Source: Anodontia alba
Lineage: Eukaryota > Mollusca > Bivalvia > Lucinida > Lucinidae
NCBI GenBank assembly: GCA_964016985.1
Contig: OZ024828.1
Coordinates: 8,026,610 to 8,090,609, forward strand
Length of the DNA: 64,000 nucleotides
Direction of reading: 5' to 3'
Of the stretch, positions 40,901 through 47,536 are shown in pieces. The position numbers and the translations under genes were made by a program. The notes under the pieces are model-generated. The model was not told the DNA's origin, did no database searches, and was given only the letters and a program-made list of their open reading frames with translations. Positions within the stretch are counted from its first letter, which is position 1. Each line of letters begins with the position of its first letter.

Positions 40901-43262
40901 TATGCTAGTCTCTCAACTGATCTTACCCATACATTCTATTAGCTGTTGACAGAACTCTGTGAGATTTTGAAAATGTTTAGGGGAGATATGATGAAATTCT
41001 GTGAGATTTTTATGAAAATCACTTTCAAGCTTACATAAGTAAGTTAAAAGCCATTATTTTAATGAATTAAGCTTGGGATAGCCATGCTAATGTTATTTGT
41101 TTCTAGTTCTTCAAAAAATAGCTTATTAAATGGTATGAAAATTCTGTGAGATTTGAAAATCTTATGGAAAACAGGGTCCAGAAGGGCCAAATTTCTGTGA
41201 GACTTTGTCTCACAGTGTGAGGTATGGCATGTATGCTTACCCTAACCTAACCATCACTGACCAGGCTCTAAGTTAACCCTTACTTTTAGTGTAGTTAATA
41301 GGTGTGCACACTCACATGCTGAGGTCAGTAAATGGTGGTGGACAGATTCTAAAGTCTAGCCCAACTTTCACACCTTAGTACTTTTGGGGAACGTACAAAC
41401 ACCGGATCGGGCTCAATTACCAGATCGGACCCGGTTTTCTGTGCTATGTTCATTTTTTCAGGCCTCCTAGTGGCCCATTTTGAAAATATAGGTTTTCATA
41501 TAGGTTCTTCTTACTCAAAATACAGGTTATTTACAGGTTTTTCAATAAAAAATATAGGTTAAAAAAGGTTCCTCCAAACTCACATAAAGATTTAAAACTG
41601 AAGAAAAAACATTTGATGAATTTTTGAGCCACAATTGTTACGATAAAATTGATCTGAATTTTACAAAGTCCAAGCGAGTGAAGCGAGCGAGGAAAAAATT
41701 TACAATTTCTTGACAGTTTTCATCACTTTTTGGGGACTAAAATATAAAAAATGGTAGGGCATTTTGAAGAAAAGTTACGGTTGAGTCGTGAGAAGGTTCA
41801 AAAAGTGAAAAATATAGGTTTTTTTCATGAAAATACAGGCTTTTTATAGGTTTAATGAACAAAATAAAGGTTTTATAGGTTTGACACAAAATTATAGGTT
41901 ATTATAGGTTTTATAGGTTTTGCTAGGAGGCCTGTTTTTTCTTCGATATTTTATTCTTTATGCACAGTTGGAAGAGGTTTACAGCATACAAAACTATTTT
42001 TACCTCACACCTTCATTCCAATATAAAAAAAAAAACGGACCAAACATAACTCCACCCATATATATATAGCCAAACGGCTAATGTAGGCTATGCTAAGAGT
42101 CTGTAGCATTTGCATTAAGTTCGGATGACAAGCCAGCACCAAACAGCGGGACAACGTCGGACCGACAGCGATACGTTGTTACATCGTATCGCTGTCGGCC
42201 AAGACCGGACCATTTTTTTATTTTTGTTCACAAACATAGATTGTTGGTACTCGTTAGGCTTGCCTTGCTGAGTCATTTCTAACAAGTTTCCCGATTCTAG
42301 AAATATGAAAAATATCAGAATTTTTATCTTTTTTTTTTTTTTTTTTACATTTCGTTGGTAAATTTTAATGTAAAAGCAAGAATCACATTACCAGTAATCA
42401 AACACAAAGTTCGAAAAGCTTATCAATCAATCTGTCAAGTGTCATCCAAAATACATATCACTTCTAATTGAATGATATGATGAGCTATTTTTTCTTCTTC
42501 TAATTAATGCTGGGGATTAAAATTAGTGATTGACTGATATATGGAAATGATGCTGCGAGTGATAAATTAATATAGTGATTGACTGATATATGTAAATGCT
42601 GCTGCGAGTGAGGCAAAGTGGCAATGGAGTGAGTATTGAATCCGCTAATGAAATAGCATCACATACATAATTAAAAAACTAATACAGTATTAAAAATAAC
42701 AACTAGAAAGAAAAAATCAAAGTAATAGTCAAAATAGGGTCCGATCCGGTAATCGAGCCTGATCCGGTGTTTGTACGTACTGGTACTTTTGCATAACTGC
42801 AAAAAGATACTGATAATCAGTTATCATGTAGATGATTGTTTGTACATCTTTGGTTTCATTTGCGGTGTTTTCTGTCCTTATTTGTTCTGTGGTTCTCCTT
42901 AGTGCCTCCGGAGGTTTGTGCTTTGTGATTGCAGCATTTCCTGAGTACCTTCATTTCTATCTTTTATTCTTAATATTGGCAAACAGCTGCCTCAGACATG
43001 TGCAATGGGTACAGGTCATATTTCCTGGAGACCGTTAAAGTGTAATCCACCCGAATCCCACCAGTGGTTATTATCACTGCTGTTTTCTTGGAATGGGATC
43101 AAATCTTGGGTATTCATGACGCTGGTTAATTATCAGATTATCCCTTCCTGTCAACTAAAAAGAAAAATTGCATTTTTTTGCGTGCATTCATCTCGAACTG
43201 CGTTTATACTACGTGGGACGTAGCATTTAAAGTCTCCGAAAGCTCACCAGTGCAGTTGTCAT
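7850..43262 (-). CDS. POC1: POC1 centriolar protein, WD40 repeats (13 coding exons)
   Basis: This gene encodes a conserved centriole and basal-body component; in known animals and ciliates POC1 proteins stabilise triplet microtubules and support centriole duplication and ciliogenesis. I assembled thirteen coding exons with GT/AG junctions and continuous phase: 43248-43262, 38921-39005, 34706-34785, 33152-33243, 27430-27538, 26391-26461, 24875-24982, 21868-21983, 17244-17446, 13812-13961, 11133-11216, 9056-9256 and 7850-7954. They total 1419 bases, 472 residues plus TGA, close to the length of vertebrate POC1B. Seven WD40 repeats span about residues 12-303, with typical blades such as [21 protein letters not shown] low-complexity linker follows, then the POC1-type C-terminal coiled coil (about 419-463, [13 protein letters not shown] then [16 protein letters not shown]). 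Introns of 1-5 kb are full of repeats. It is divergent from the cyclin-Q gene. Identity rests on remembered family sequence, not a search. Confidence 0.95.
8203..8459. mobile_element. P1 MITE, copy 5, diverged
   Basis: GGGCCCAATTGTTC and GAACAACTGGGCCC ends remain; the inner hairpin is broken and diverged. Confidence 0.7.
8511..8722. mobile_element. P3 palindromic MITE
   Basis: Ends AACCCTTGTCCTGCTGAA and TTCAGCAGGACAAGGGTT; centre CAGATCAGTTGGCTTC, then GAAGCCAACTGATCTG. The inner palindrome is nearly perfect. Confidence 0.78.
8860..9003. mobile_element. P4 MITE, decayed
   Basis: ATTCAGCAGATTACAGATAT at the left and TTGTCTGCTGATTTTTTAC at the right; the centre is lost. It is 53 bases from POC1 exon 12. 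Confidence 0.5.
9056..9256 (-). CDS. POC1: POC1 coding exon 12 (linker and start of coiled coil)
   Basis: Sixty-seven codons end in [16 protein letters not shown], matching the POC1 C-terminal motif (LEHI..QL..LTQ) that precedes the coiled coil. It has a TTTACAG acceptor and a GTAGTT donor. Confidence 0.92.
9762..9846. repeat. P2-like short palindrome
   Basis: TTTTTGATATTTGTTAGAAC pairs with TTCTAACAAATATCAAAAA around GCCTCAGTAAGGC. The hairpin is almost perfect. Confidence 0.6.
10595..11085. repeat. P2-like element split by a palindromic insert
   Basis: The outer halves look P2-like (CACCAAAACATACATTTAGG and GAGTGCCCACAACAATG). Between them, 10665-10990 is an imperfect inverted repeat with arms of about 100 bases, paired by GACAGCCTGTAAAATTTCAG and the reverse sequence near 10895. 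Confidence 0.5.
11133..11216 (-). CDS. POC1: POC1 coding exon 11 (linker)
   Basis: The exon encodes 28 linker residues ([18 protein letters not shown] and on), flanked by CTGCAG and GTATAG. It is supported by splice sites, open phase 0 and position between clear exons, not by strong family conservation. Confidence 0.8.
11300..11468. mobile_element. P2 foldback MITE, full copy
   Basis: The arms around GTACTCATTAGAAGTGCCTC and GAGGCACTTCTAATGAGTAC are perfect. Outer TATTTTTCTTATTTCTCC matches GAGAGATAAGAAAAATAT. Confidence 0.68.
11854..12310 (-). mobile_element. 5'-truncated tail of the reverse transcriptase element (copy 1)
   Basis: The block starts AGAGAAAAGTCCAGGGAGTG and ends in ATCACTATAATAAACAA, the same edges as the 47-kb copy, but carries no reverse transcriptase. 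It sits in the POC1 intron between exons 10 and 11. It fits a retroposed, 5'-truncated end. Confidence 0.65.
12320..12487. mobile_element. P4 MITE, shortened
   Basis: AATTCAGCAGACAAC and GTCTGCTGAATTTTTTACCC ends, with the central palindrome TTGTCTCCAAATG reduced. Confidence 0.6.
12508..12705. mobile_element. P3 palindromic MITE, centre partly lost
   Basis: It has the same ends as the 8.5-kb copy; the second half of the core is shortened (AAGCAAAATGACTGTTTGC). Confidence 0.72.
12840..13055. mobile_element. P3 palindromic MITE
   Basis: Full core GCCAACTGATCTGGATCTAC with both arms. The right end has mutated to CTGCAGAACTGGGGTTAA. Confidence 0.74.
13468..13645. mobile_element. P2 foldback MITE, full copy
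   Basis: Complete central palindrome and outer TTCTTATTTCTCC arms, ending in CCTTATCTAGACCTATG. Confidence 0.66.
13812..13961 (-). CDS. POC1: POC1 coding exon 10 (end of WD repeat 7, linker)
   Basis: The exon starts [13 protein letters not shown], the terminal blade strand conserved in POC1, then enters a hydrophilic, poorly conserved linker rich in Gln, Glu, Pro and Ser. It is phase 0 at both ends. Confidence 0.92.
14028..14228. mobile_element. P2 foldback MITE, full copy
   Basis: CAACATATGTT and GTACTCATTAG palindrome, with ATAGCACCAGATAAC near the left and CCTTATCTGGAGCTATG at the right. It is 67 bases from POC1 exon 10. Confidence 0.65.
14260..14470. mobile_element. P4 MITE, diverged
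   Basis: TAAAATTTTCAGTTGGCAAC at the left, then CTTATTTTTA blocks; the ends are weak. I list it as uncertain. Confidence 0.4.
14917..15249. mobile_element. Foldback MITE with GAGAGTC/CTCATTATC ends
   Basis: The centre GAGGAGAAATTGCTCCTGAG folds perfectly with GAGCAATTTCTCCTC. Outer parts CTTGAACCTCATTATCACG and GAGATAATGAGAGTC pair loosely. A related half copy is at 26830-27040. Confidence 0.55.
15927..16943 (+). mobile_element. Helentron/pearl-like element H2
   Basis: The 5' end has hairpin GTTGTC-GGAA-GACAAC followed by AGCTCGCC; the 3' end has GGGACATAGTCCC and then GGCGAGCTAA. The body is four to five units of about 178 bases carrying TGACCTGACCTTGACCTAGG. It sits in the POC1 intron between exons 9 and 10. 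Confidence 0.62.
17005..17090. repeat. Short palindrome (GATCAGGGCCTTTGCTGTC)
   Basis: CAGACAGCAAAGACCTAGAT pairs with the reverse half ending GGGCCTTTGCTGTC around GCGCAGAAACGC. A second copy lies at 1390-1475. Confidence 0.5.
17244..17446 (-). CDS. POC1: POC1 coding exon 9 (WD repeats 6 and 7)
   Basis: The largest exon encodes [20 protein letters not shown], the [19 protein letters not shown] block and SGGSDEQ. It covers blade 6 and most of blade 7. The acceptor is TTTTTAG and the donor GTAAAC. Confidence 0.95.
17512..17677 (+). mobile_element. tRNA-derived SINE, 5'-truncated
   Basis: It starts CAAGAAGGGCAGTTGTCAG and ends in AACACAAATAAACAAACA. The flanks AAATGCCAGT at 17502 and 17678 are a 10-base target duplication. 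Confidence 0.75.
17959..18223. repeat. Alternating 31/28-bp minisatellite with inverted end
   Basis: Seven units alternate between 31 bases (with GAGGTGGTTTTGC) and 28 bases (GAGGTTTTGC), each starting ACCATGTAGTAG and ending GCATGCATA. After 18166 comes a palindrome CATGAAGCACCTAGGTGCTT and then one unit in reverse. The overlapping open frames rich in HAKP and TTW come from the repeat and are not genes. Confidence 0.9.
18817..21106 (+). mobile_element. Helentron/pearl-like element H3
   Basis: The 5' end AACAAGAGGCCCACAGGCC holds a GGCC hairpin and then GCTCACCTGAG. The 3' end is CTCAGGTGAGCTAAAAA after an ATAGCTCATCCTC block. The body is roughly 490-base units with TTGACCTTGCCGTAAAAAGG and gradual decay. 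A GACGGACGGA-type stretch precedes the 3' end. Confidence 0.62.
21703..21852. mobile_element. P2 foldback MITE, centre deleted
   Basis: One TCATTAGAAGTGCCTC arm is retained, and the right end is CCTTATCTGGAGCTATG. It ends just before POC1 exon 8 (21868). Confidence 0.62.
21868..21983 (-). CDS. POC1: POC1 coding exon 8 (WD repeat 5)
   Basis: The exon encodes [20 protein letters not shown], then [18 protein letters not shown]. It matches the FHPSGTCIA and LLQHY signatures of POC1. It ends in phase 1. Confidence 0.94.
22345..22548. mobile_element. P4 palindromic MITE
   Basis: GTAAAAATTTCAGCAGAAAA at the left, GTCATCTGCTGAGTTTGCC at the right, with CATTTCATGCAAAT and ATTTGCATGAAATG arms. Confidence 0.68.
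22620..22850. mobile_element. P4 palindromic MITE
   Basis: TGCTTAGCATGCTGGGTAAA at the left, CATCTGCTGAACTGGCCTTA at the right, with a GTCTCCTGGAGAC centre. Confidence 0.68.
23035..23225. repeat. P8 palindromic repeat around the same core
   Basis: GAGTGGCAAACAGTGTAGAC and GAGTCTACACTATTTGCTC arms around GAGACACCGTGTTTGTGGGC; the outer shell (CCTCAACTCCTTGCCATACT) differs from P5 and P6. Similar pieces occur near 5230-5420 and 61820-61895. Confidence 0.5.
23260..24492. mobile_element. Non-autonomous hAT element, 8-bp target duplication
   Basis: The ends are perfect 14-base inverted repeats CAGGGCTCGGGAAA, flanked by GCTCAGAC on both sides (23252-23259 and 24493-24500). An 8-base duplication and CAGGG terminus are hAT traits. 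The 1233-base interior has only short frames and no transposase motif that I recognise. It sits in the POC1 intron between exons 7 and 8. Confidence 0.85.
24875..24982 (-). CDS. POC1: POC1 coding exon 7 (WD repeat 4)
   Basis: The exon encodes [20 protein letters not shown], then [16 protein letters not shown] with the last Gly split. It has a TTCACAG acceptor and a GTAAGA donor. Confidence 0.94.
25010..25225. mobile_element. P5 MITE (GTAAATGTCCTAAAA ends)
   Basis: GTCCTAAAATTTCGTACACC at the left and AACTTCAGGGCATATACC at the right; the core is CAAACAATGCCGACCCAG then GATCAGAGTCTACATTG. It sits close to POC1 exon 7. Confidence 0.6.
25516..25736. mobile_element. P6 MITE
   Basis: ACCCATTATAGACTGAATGG at the left and CTTTAATGGGTTAT at the right; a perfect core CAGATGCTGCATTCTGCAGC then ATCTG. 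Confidence 0.65.
25968..26145. mobile_element. P4 palindromic MITE
   Basis: CTTTCAGCAGATGG at the left and AATGCTGTCAGCTGAAATTT at the right; the centre is GTCTCCATTGGAGAC. Confidence 0.65.
26391..26461 (-). CDS. POC1: POC1 coding exon 6 (WD repeats 3 and 4)
   Basis: The exon encodes [20 protein letters not shown] and then RSA plus two bases of Lys. The HRQKF and WVR..KFSPDGR blocks are characteristic of POC1. The donor is GTAAGT. Confidence 0.93.
26631..26750. mobile_element. P1 MITE, half copy
   Basis: The left half from GGGCCCAGTTG to TGAGTAGCTTTTGCAGTG is present; it stops at the central hairpin turn. The right half is missing. Confidence 0.7.
26830..27040. mobile_element. Half copy of the 15-kb foldback MITE
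   Basis: AAAAGAGGAGAAATTGCTCC, then AATTTCAGGAGTCAAATTA, ending AACGAGAGTCGACTCATTAG. It matches the minus strand of 14920-15090. Confidence 0.5.
27117..27333. mobile_element. P3 palindromic MITE
   Basis: The left end has decayed (TCTAGTCATGCTGAATAAAT) and the right end TTCAGCAGGACAAGGGTTAA is intact, with the GCCAACTGATC core. It lies 97 bases from POC1 exon 5. Confidence 0.72.
27430..27538 (-). CDS. POC1: POC1 coding exon 5 (WD repeat 3)
   Basis: The exon encodes [20 protein letters not shown], then [16 protein letters not shown]. It has a CTTCAG acceptor and a GTATGT donor, ending in phase 0. Confidence 0.94.
27708..27986 (+). mobile_element. tRNA-derived SINE, diverged head
   Basis: GTGATCAGGAGGTCGTGGGT and GATCCTCGCCGGG are the decayed B-box region; the body CTGATTCAAGAAGGGCAGTT and the tail CAATTCAATCAATCAATA follow. 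It abuts H4. Confidence 0.65.
28715..28828. repeat. P2-like palindrome, decayed
   Basis: TGGTACTCATAATTAGAACT and ATTCTAACAGGTACTCAC pair only roughly. Confidence 0.45.
28848..28990. mobile_element. P3 MITE, rearranged
   Basis: AACCCTTGTCCTGCTGAACC and GATCCAGATCAGGAAGCCAA are present, but the right terminus is missing. Confidence 0.6.
29597..31592 (+). mobile_element. Helentron/pearl-like element H5, nested
   Basis: The 5' edge is near TCATCGCACCTGCTGG; the 3' end is CCTGCTACAAGCAGGTGCGATAAAAA, with a CCTGC/GCAGG hairpin and CGCACCTGCT/AGCAGGTGCG pairing. Inside are about eight units of about 143 bases carrying ATAGGTCAAGGTCAC, then about four units of about 165 bases with AACAGACGGACGGACG. 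The 5' edge is approximate. Confidence 0.55.
33152..33243 (-). CDS. POC1: POC1 coding exon 4 (WD repeat 2)
   Basis: The exon encodes [20 protein letters not shown] and then [11 protein letters not shown]. The donor is GTGAGT; the split Val codon (GT plus T from the next exon) fixes the boundary and restores VKGESTVF. Confidence 0.94.
33468..33588. mobile_element. P2 foldback MITE
   Basis: GGTACTCATTAGAAGTGCCT pairs perfectly with AGGCACTTCTAATGAGTATC. Flanks are TTCTTATTTCTC and ATGAAATAAGAA. Confidence 0.62.
33956..34168. mobile_element. P3 palindromic MITE
   Basis: Complete, with both ends and GCTTCTTCAGAAGC at the centre; in POC1 intron 3. Confidence 0.78.
34361..34512 (-). mobile_element. 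tRNA-derived SINE, 3'-truncated
   Basis: On the minus strand it starts GTGCCGACCTCGGTGGCTCA, with GTGATCAGAAGGTTGTG, then GATTGATCATGAAATATTTT. The tail half is missing. Confidence 0.65.
34706..34785 (-). CDS. POC1: POC1 coding exon 3 (end of WD repeat 1)
   Basis: The exon encodes [19 protein letters not shown] and then YRFVGHK, the closing strand of blade 1 and the GH of blade 2. It has a TTTTCAG acceptor and a GTATGA donor, and ends in phase 0. Confidence 0.93.
34948..35380. mobile_element. MITE with CAGTAAAACTTCAATGAC ends, TA flanks
   Basis: The left end CAGTAAAACTTCAATGAC is mirrored by CATTGAAGTTTGACTG, with TA outside each. The interior carries a decayed P2-like centre, GTACTCATTAGAACTGCC, and a partial internal duplication near 35215. 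Confidence 0.6.
35467..35643. mobile_element. P3 MITE, rearranged
   Basis: CCCTGGTCCTGCAGAACC and GATCTAGATCAGTTGGCTTC are seen, but the right side carries the other end of the element (TATCTGATTGG). Only one core arm remains. Confidence 0.55.
36024..37206 (+). mobile_element. Helentron/pearl-like element H1, second copy
   Basis: The ends are nearly identical to the copy at 1713-3246, with the same GCTGTC hairpin, GAGCTCGCCTG and GGCGAGCTAAAAA end. The body has four units, A B B B. It lies in POC1 intron 2 (between exons 2 and 3). The close match suggests recent activity. Confidence 0.65.
38206..38465. mobile_element. P6 MITE
   Basis: ACCCATTGTAGACTGAATGA at the left and AGACTACAATGCAAAGGG at the right, with the same GATGCTGCATTCTGCAGCATC core. 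It lies directly beside a P1 copy. Confidence 0.65.
38498..38748. mobile_element. P1 foldback MITE, copy 7
   Basis: Intact GGGCCC termini and hairpin, in POC1 intron 2. Confidence 0.8.
38921..39005 (-). CDS. POC1: POC1 coding exon 2 (start of WD repeat 1)
   Basis: The acceptor is TTTTCAG and the donor GTAATA. It encodes about residues 6-33, [20 protein letters not shown] onward, the GH...D start of the first WD40 blade. It ends in phase 1, splitting the Ala codon shared with the next exon. Confidence 0.92.
39010..41385. other. POC1 intron 1, proximal part, nothing firm
   Basis: It holds only decayed fragments, for instance a P6-like GACCAAGATCAGACACAGC near 39432 and AC/AG-rich stretches. 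No alternative first exon of suitable phase was found except a weak one near 40637, which I rejected. Confidence 0.5.
41460..41934. mobile_element. TIR element with CAGGCCTCCTAG ends, nested in T1
   Basis: The ends are CAGGCCTCCTAG and CTAGGAGGCCTG. It interrupts ATTTTTTCTTCG of T1, leaving a T6 tract on both sides, as comparison with the empty site at 43531-43545 shows. The body repeats AAATATAGGTT and AAAATACAGGTT. Confidence 0.7.
42215..42340. repeat. P2-like palindrome inside T1 copy 1
   Basis: TTGGTACTCGTTAGGCTTGC and TTTCTAACAAGTTTCC are weakly paired. It replaces sequence present in T1 copy 2. Confidence 0.5.
43248..43262 (-). CDS. POC1: POC1 coding exon 1 (start codon, MTTAL)
   Basis: Five codons, ATG ACA ACT GCA CTG, are followed by the donor GTGAGC. 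The phase-0 end joins exactly to GAG GAT CCC of exon 2, giving [17 protein letters not shown], which matches the short N-terminus typical of POC1. This is the only small exon of right phase and sense that I found upstream. A 5' untranslated region probably extends toward 43400. An mRNA would be needed to confirm it. Confidence 0.75.
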
Positions 43263-43448
43263 TTCTGTGTAATTTGGGTCGGCTTTATAGAATTCAAGTG
43301 TTACTTCAACTGCTGGCAATGAATTCAAGTCTGATCAAGTTTACGTTTCTTTCAAACGATCGCGGTTGTTTATATCAACTACGCATGCGTGTAAAAAAGG
43401 AGTGAGTATTCAAGGGAGGCAATAGAAACGACCGATATAATTTTTTTG

Positions 43449-44483
43449 GGTACGTACAAACACCGGATCGGACCGGATCGGGCTCAATTACCGGATCGGA
43501 CCGGATCGGACCCGGTTTTCTGTGCTATGGTCATTTTTTCTTCGATATTTTATTCTTTATGCACAGTTGGAAGAGGTTTACAGCATACAAAACTATTTTT
43601 ACCTCACACCTTCATTCCAATATTAAAAAAACGGACCAAACATAACTCCACCTATATATATATATATATATAGCCAAACGGCTAATGTAGGCTATGCTAG
43701 GAGTCTGTAGCATTTGCATTAGGTTCGGATGACAAGCCAGCACCAAACAGCGGGACAACGTCGGACCGACAGCGATACGTTGTTACGTCGTATCGCCGTC
43801 GGCCAACACCGGACGTCGGCCCGACGTCGATATGGCATTCTATGTTGACTGTGCAGATTCTAAAGCATGAGATATCTAGCAACAAATCAATGGCCCGTTC
43901 TTCTTACCCAGCAGGCACAGTGGATGCTTGATAGTGCAAATGCAATGATAACCAAAAGAACCAAGTCTTTATATATCAAGATTGGTATTCGATGTGATGA
44001 TTGTCAAGTGAGTGACTATTTTTGATTGAGTAACTGCGTGAGCAAGAATCACATTACCAGTAATCAAACACAAAGTTCAAAAAGCTTATCAATCAATCTG
44101 TCAAGTGTCATCCAAAACACATATCACTTCGAATTGAATGATATGATGAGCTATTTTTTCTTCTTCTAATTAATGCTGGGGATTAAAATTTGTGATTGAC
44201 TGATATATGGAAATGATGCTGCGAGTGATAAATTAATATAGTGATTGATGATATATGTAAATGATGCTGCGAGTGAGGCAAAGTGGCGACGGAGTGATAG
44301 TATTGAATCCGCTAATGAAATAGCATCACATACATAATTAAAAAACTAATACAGTGTTAAAAATAACAACTAGAAAGAAAAAATCAAAAAAAAAAATAAA
44401 AAAAAAAATAAAAATAATAGTCAAAATAGGGTCCGATCCGGTAATTGAGCCCGATCCGGTCCGATCCGGTGTTTGTACGTACC
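43449..44483. mobile_element. TIR element T1, copy 2
   Basis: Inverted ends of about 50 bases start GGTACGTACAAACACCGG and contain repeated GGATCGGACC blocks. The interior includes a 14-bp stem CCGACAGCGATACG/CGTATCGCCGTCGG near 43767-43803 (one mismatch). No transposase frame is seen. It has the same orientation as copy 1, with the POC1 start exon between them. Confidence 0.78.
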
Positions 44484-44484
44484 G

Positions 44485-45589
44485 AGTTTTTTTGTTTTTT
44501 TTTCTGTAATCTAGCTATCAGCACGTCTGTCGTGTAATATATTTCATAATCTCTATCAGGAATCTGAATCGTTTCGCCCCCAAACCATTTTCTCTTGTAC
44601 GTTTTGCACCTAAGACTTTTCCACCCTACCGTCCTTTCAACATCAGTCGGAAAAACGTTTTTTTCTTGGCGTTTTATTTTAAATGAAAATATTTTGTTCT
44701 GATTGACTATATCTTATCAAAAACCGTTTTCTTTTCTGTTTCTGTGTTTTGTTCTCAAATGTGTACCCTGAAATTAATTTATGGCCAAAAATTGGCCTGA
44801 CCTATGCGATTTATACAGTAAAGTGTCTTTTTTTGTCTTTTTTTTTTTTAAATTTTTGTACAAGTAAATATTTTTACTTTTCTTTGCTGAATTTAAATTA
44901 TTGATGTTTTACAACATTGTGAAAATTTCAGAAAACTTGAACAAGCGGAACTTATTAAAAACTTGCCTCCAAGTTACCTAAGGTAAATAAGAGAACTCAG
45001 GAACTAATACAATTAGATCCACACTAAGCCTCCAACATCAAAGGGAAAGACAGACAAATGCAATAAAGCAGTCACACAATGAACAGATGGCAAGCCGAGT
45101 TGGCAACTCGTTCCGAAAAAGGTGGGAACTCTGTTACCCAAACTAGCCCTACAAATTTCTGCATAATTTGCAGTCATTTTTACTATGGGAAAAAGTGAAA
45201 ATATTTGATTTTTTTTTCTTTAAATCAATGACTACAATAAACCTTTTTTGTATAGGTAGTTACGACAAACGGTTTTGTATTAAATCATGACATAAGTTTG
45301 CAAATTTACTTTTTCTGTGTAAAGCGCCAAGCAAAAAAAGAACTTTCTGAAAGATGTTGAAAGCACAGTAGTCGTTCCCCCGCCCCACCTAGTCGTTTCG
45401 CCCAGTATACATTAATTTAATAAAATTTACTAGCAGTTTAGGTAGTATAACCTCCTATAATTTATTTAGTCAACCGTAAAAGATATTCGGGAAATGGGGC
45501 ACATACAAACATGCATACATCCATCCATCCATACATACGTACCGAAATCTTACACGTAACCCATGTATGCACAGCTCTTCATTTTGGGG
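44485..45589. other. Intergenic, no gene recognised
   Basis: AT-rich DNA between T1 copy 2 and the tandem array, with T-rich tracts near 44829-44860. It is upstream of POC1. No promoter motif can be assigned. Confidence 0.5.
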
Positions 45590-46360
45590 GACATTTGCAA
45601 ACAGTGTAGACCCAGATCAGACGACCAGAGAGTAAAAAAGTACAGGAACTGTTGTAAACTTTCAACTTAAATTTAAAATTGATCTATTCAAAATTCCAAA
45701 GGCACTTGTGGGACATTTAAAAACAGTGTTGATCCAGATTCGAGAGCCACAGAACGCGACACTGTTTGTCGAAGTACAGAAACTTTTGTAAACTTACAAC
45801 AAATAAAACAAACTTGACACCCCTTAACTTTCAAATGGATCTCTTCAATGGATCTGTCCAAAGACATTTTTGGGACTTTGGCAAATAGTGTAGATCCTGA
45901 TTAGACGCTGCAGAACGCGGTGTCACTATTTATTTACTGTGGAGGATTTTTTTTGTTATCTTACATCAAACAAAACAAAATTGACAACCCTTAAATTTAA
46001 AATGGATCTGTCCAAAAGCATTTTGCGGACATTTGCAAACGATGTAGACCCAGATCAGACGCCACAGAACGCTGAGTCTGATCAGGGCCACCACTGTTTG
46101 CTTAATGTACAGAACTTTTTTGTAAATGTACATAAAATTTCTGAAACCACTTAAATTTAAAATGGATATGCCCATTAGGAACTTTTGGAACATGGAAAAC
46201 AGTGTAGACCCAGATCAGATAACGCAGAATAAGTGCAGCGTATTATCAAGTCATACCTTTGCTTAATCTGCAGGATTTCTTGTAAAGATTACAACAAATA
46301 AACAACTCTGACACGCCTTAAATTTAAAATGGATCTGTTCGAGGGTATTAAGTGGAAAAG
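45590..46360. repeat. Decayed ~163-bp tandem array with the P5/P6 core
   Basis: TTAAATTTAAAATGGATCTG-like starts occur at about 45668, 45832, 45993, 46153 and 46320, spaced 160-167 bases. Each unit carries a version of GTGTAGACCCAGATCAGA. Confidence 0.65.
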
Positions 46361-46925
46361 TGAAAGATTCTCAATGTGTCCTATATGAGTTAACACAATA
46401 TACACGGGTTCATTTGGCGCTGCCTCTATGTGACTCAGTTGCCTGGCAGCGTTATAAATCTGAAAACGGGTTCATTTCCAATTTAATGGGTGTCTGGTTA
46501 ATTTCATCCATTGGAAAATTTGCAAAACCTGTAAATACACGGTACAACATTTTCAGTCGCAGAGCTCTGCTTTATCTGATCTTTGTCTACAATGTTTGCG
46601 TACATCCAAAAAATCGGACGCTAGGCATATACTGCTAAAAAGAATAATCAGTCATGCCAGACACGCTGATAACTGAGTAATTAACACGATTAAGTAGGTG
46701 TAAGCAGATTACAAAATGTCAAGTTGGCCGCGATAAGTGAAAAGTGGTCTTCGAGCATTTGCACTCAGCGAAAACTTAAATCAGCCGGCTTACCAACTCA
46801 GAAGGAATGCAGCCTTATTATTGTTTAGATAGTCTAAAGTGTTATAAAAGCTTTGGTAGATGGTAACAGTAATGAACAAGATTACTAAAAGGTATTGGAT
46901 TACTAATTTATATAGCAAAAAAAAG

Positions 46926-47420
46926 TAAGAGAAAAGTCCAGGGAGTGCCACAATCACAAACCGCAGCTCTTCCCAGACACCAAGAGGAAGAGGAAACCGA
47001 CAAATCCAAACAAGCACAAACCGAACAAACGTACGAAAAGCACTAAGATTAGCTCTCTCTTCCCCAAGCGAGGTAATCGCAATACTAAAAGAACTGAAAA
47101 ACACAAGAACAAAATGACACACGGAACGACATACAACAAATCGCCTCGTAGAATAAACCACAAAGCAACAAAGTGTAAGACTAACACCGGGACCACCGCC
47201 TTAGAACGGTCAGTAGAGCAAACCACCGGGGGGGGGGGGGGGGGGGGGGGAGGGGGGCGGTGGTGGTTTAAAGCACTTTTACAGCTAGCTAACTTCACCC
47301 TGGGTCCCGATGCTACTCTTAATACAGAAACATAAAAATTCGGTTCGCATAAAGGCTCCCAACTCAGTCAATGTATCAAAGCGAAAACATAAAAATCAAA
47401 TTAATCACTATAATAAACAA
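46926..47420 (-). mobile_element. 3' tail of the reverse transcriptase element (copy 2)
   Basis: About 490 bases downstream of the reverse transcriptase frame are nearly identical to 11854-12310. The copy contains a run of about 30 G at 47228-47261 that the other copy lacks. Short open frames inside are conserved only because the repeat is; the poly-proline stretch is just the G run. Confidence 0.7.
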
Positions 47421-47536
47421 AGACGAGTACTCATGGCTAATTCTACTGTATGCCAGAGTAAATGAAAACCAATAGTTGAACCACGGCGGGCCAAGCCAAA
47501 AACATATCGTCAAGCCCCAACCTACTGGTTAAAGTT

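Larger units (their letters stand above)
41388..42780. mobile_element. TIR element T1, copy 1 (GTACAAACACCGGATCGG ends)
   Basis: The left end CGTACAAACACCGGATCGG is mirrored at the right by CCGGTGTTTGTACGTAC. It matches the 43.4-44.5 kb copy closely. It holds its own nested insert at 41460-41934, and a P2-like MITE at 42215-42340 that replaces part of the body present in copy 2. Confidence 0.75.

Noticed and set aside
43446..43673. 75-residue frame beginning [14 protein letters not shown]
   Set aside because: It reads through the GGATCGGACC inverted ends of T1 and a TA repeat.
46790..47298. Open frames of 114-123 residues, one with a proline run
   Set aside because: They lie in the repeat tail; the proline run is a G homopolymer on the other strand, and the frame differs from the 12-kb copy.
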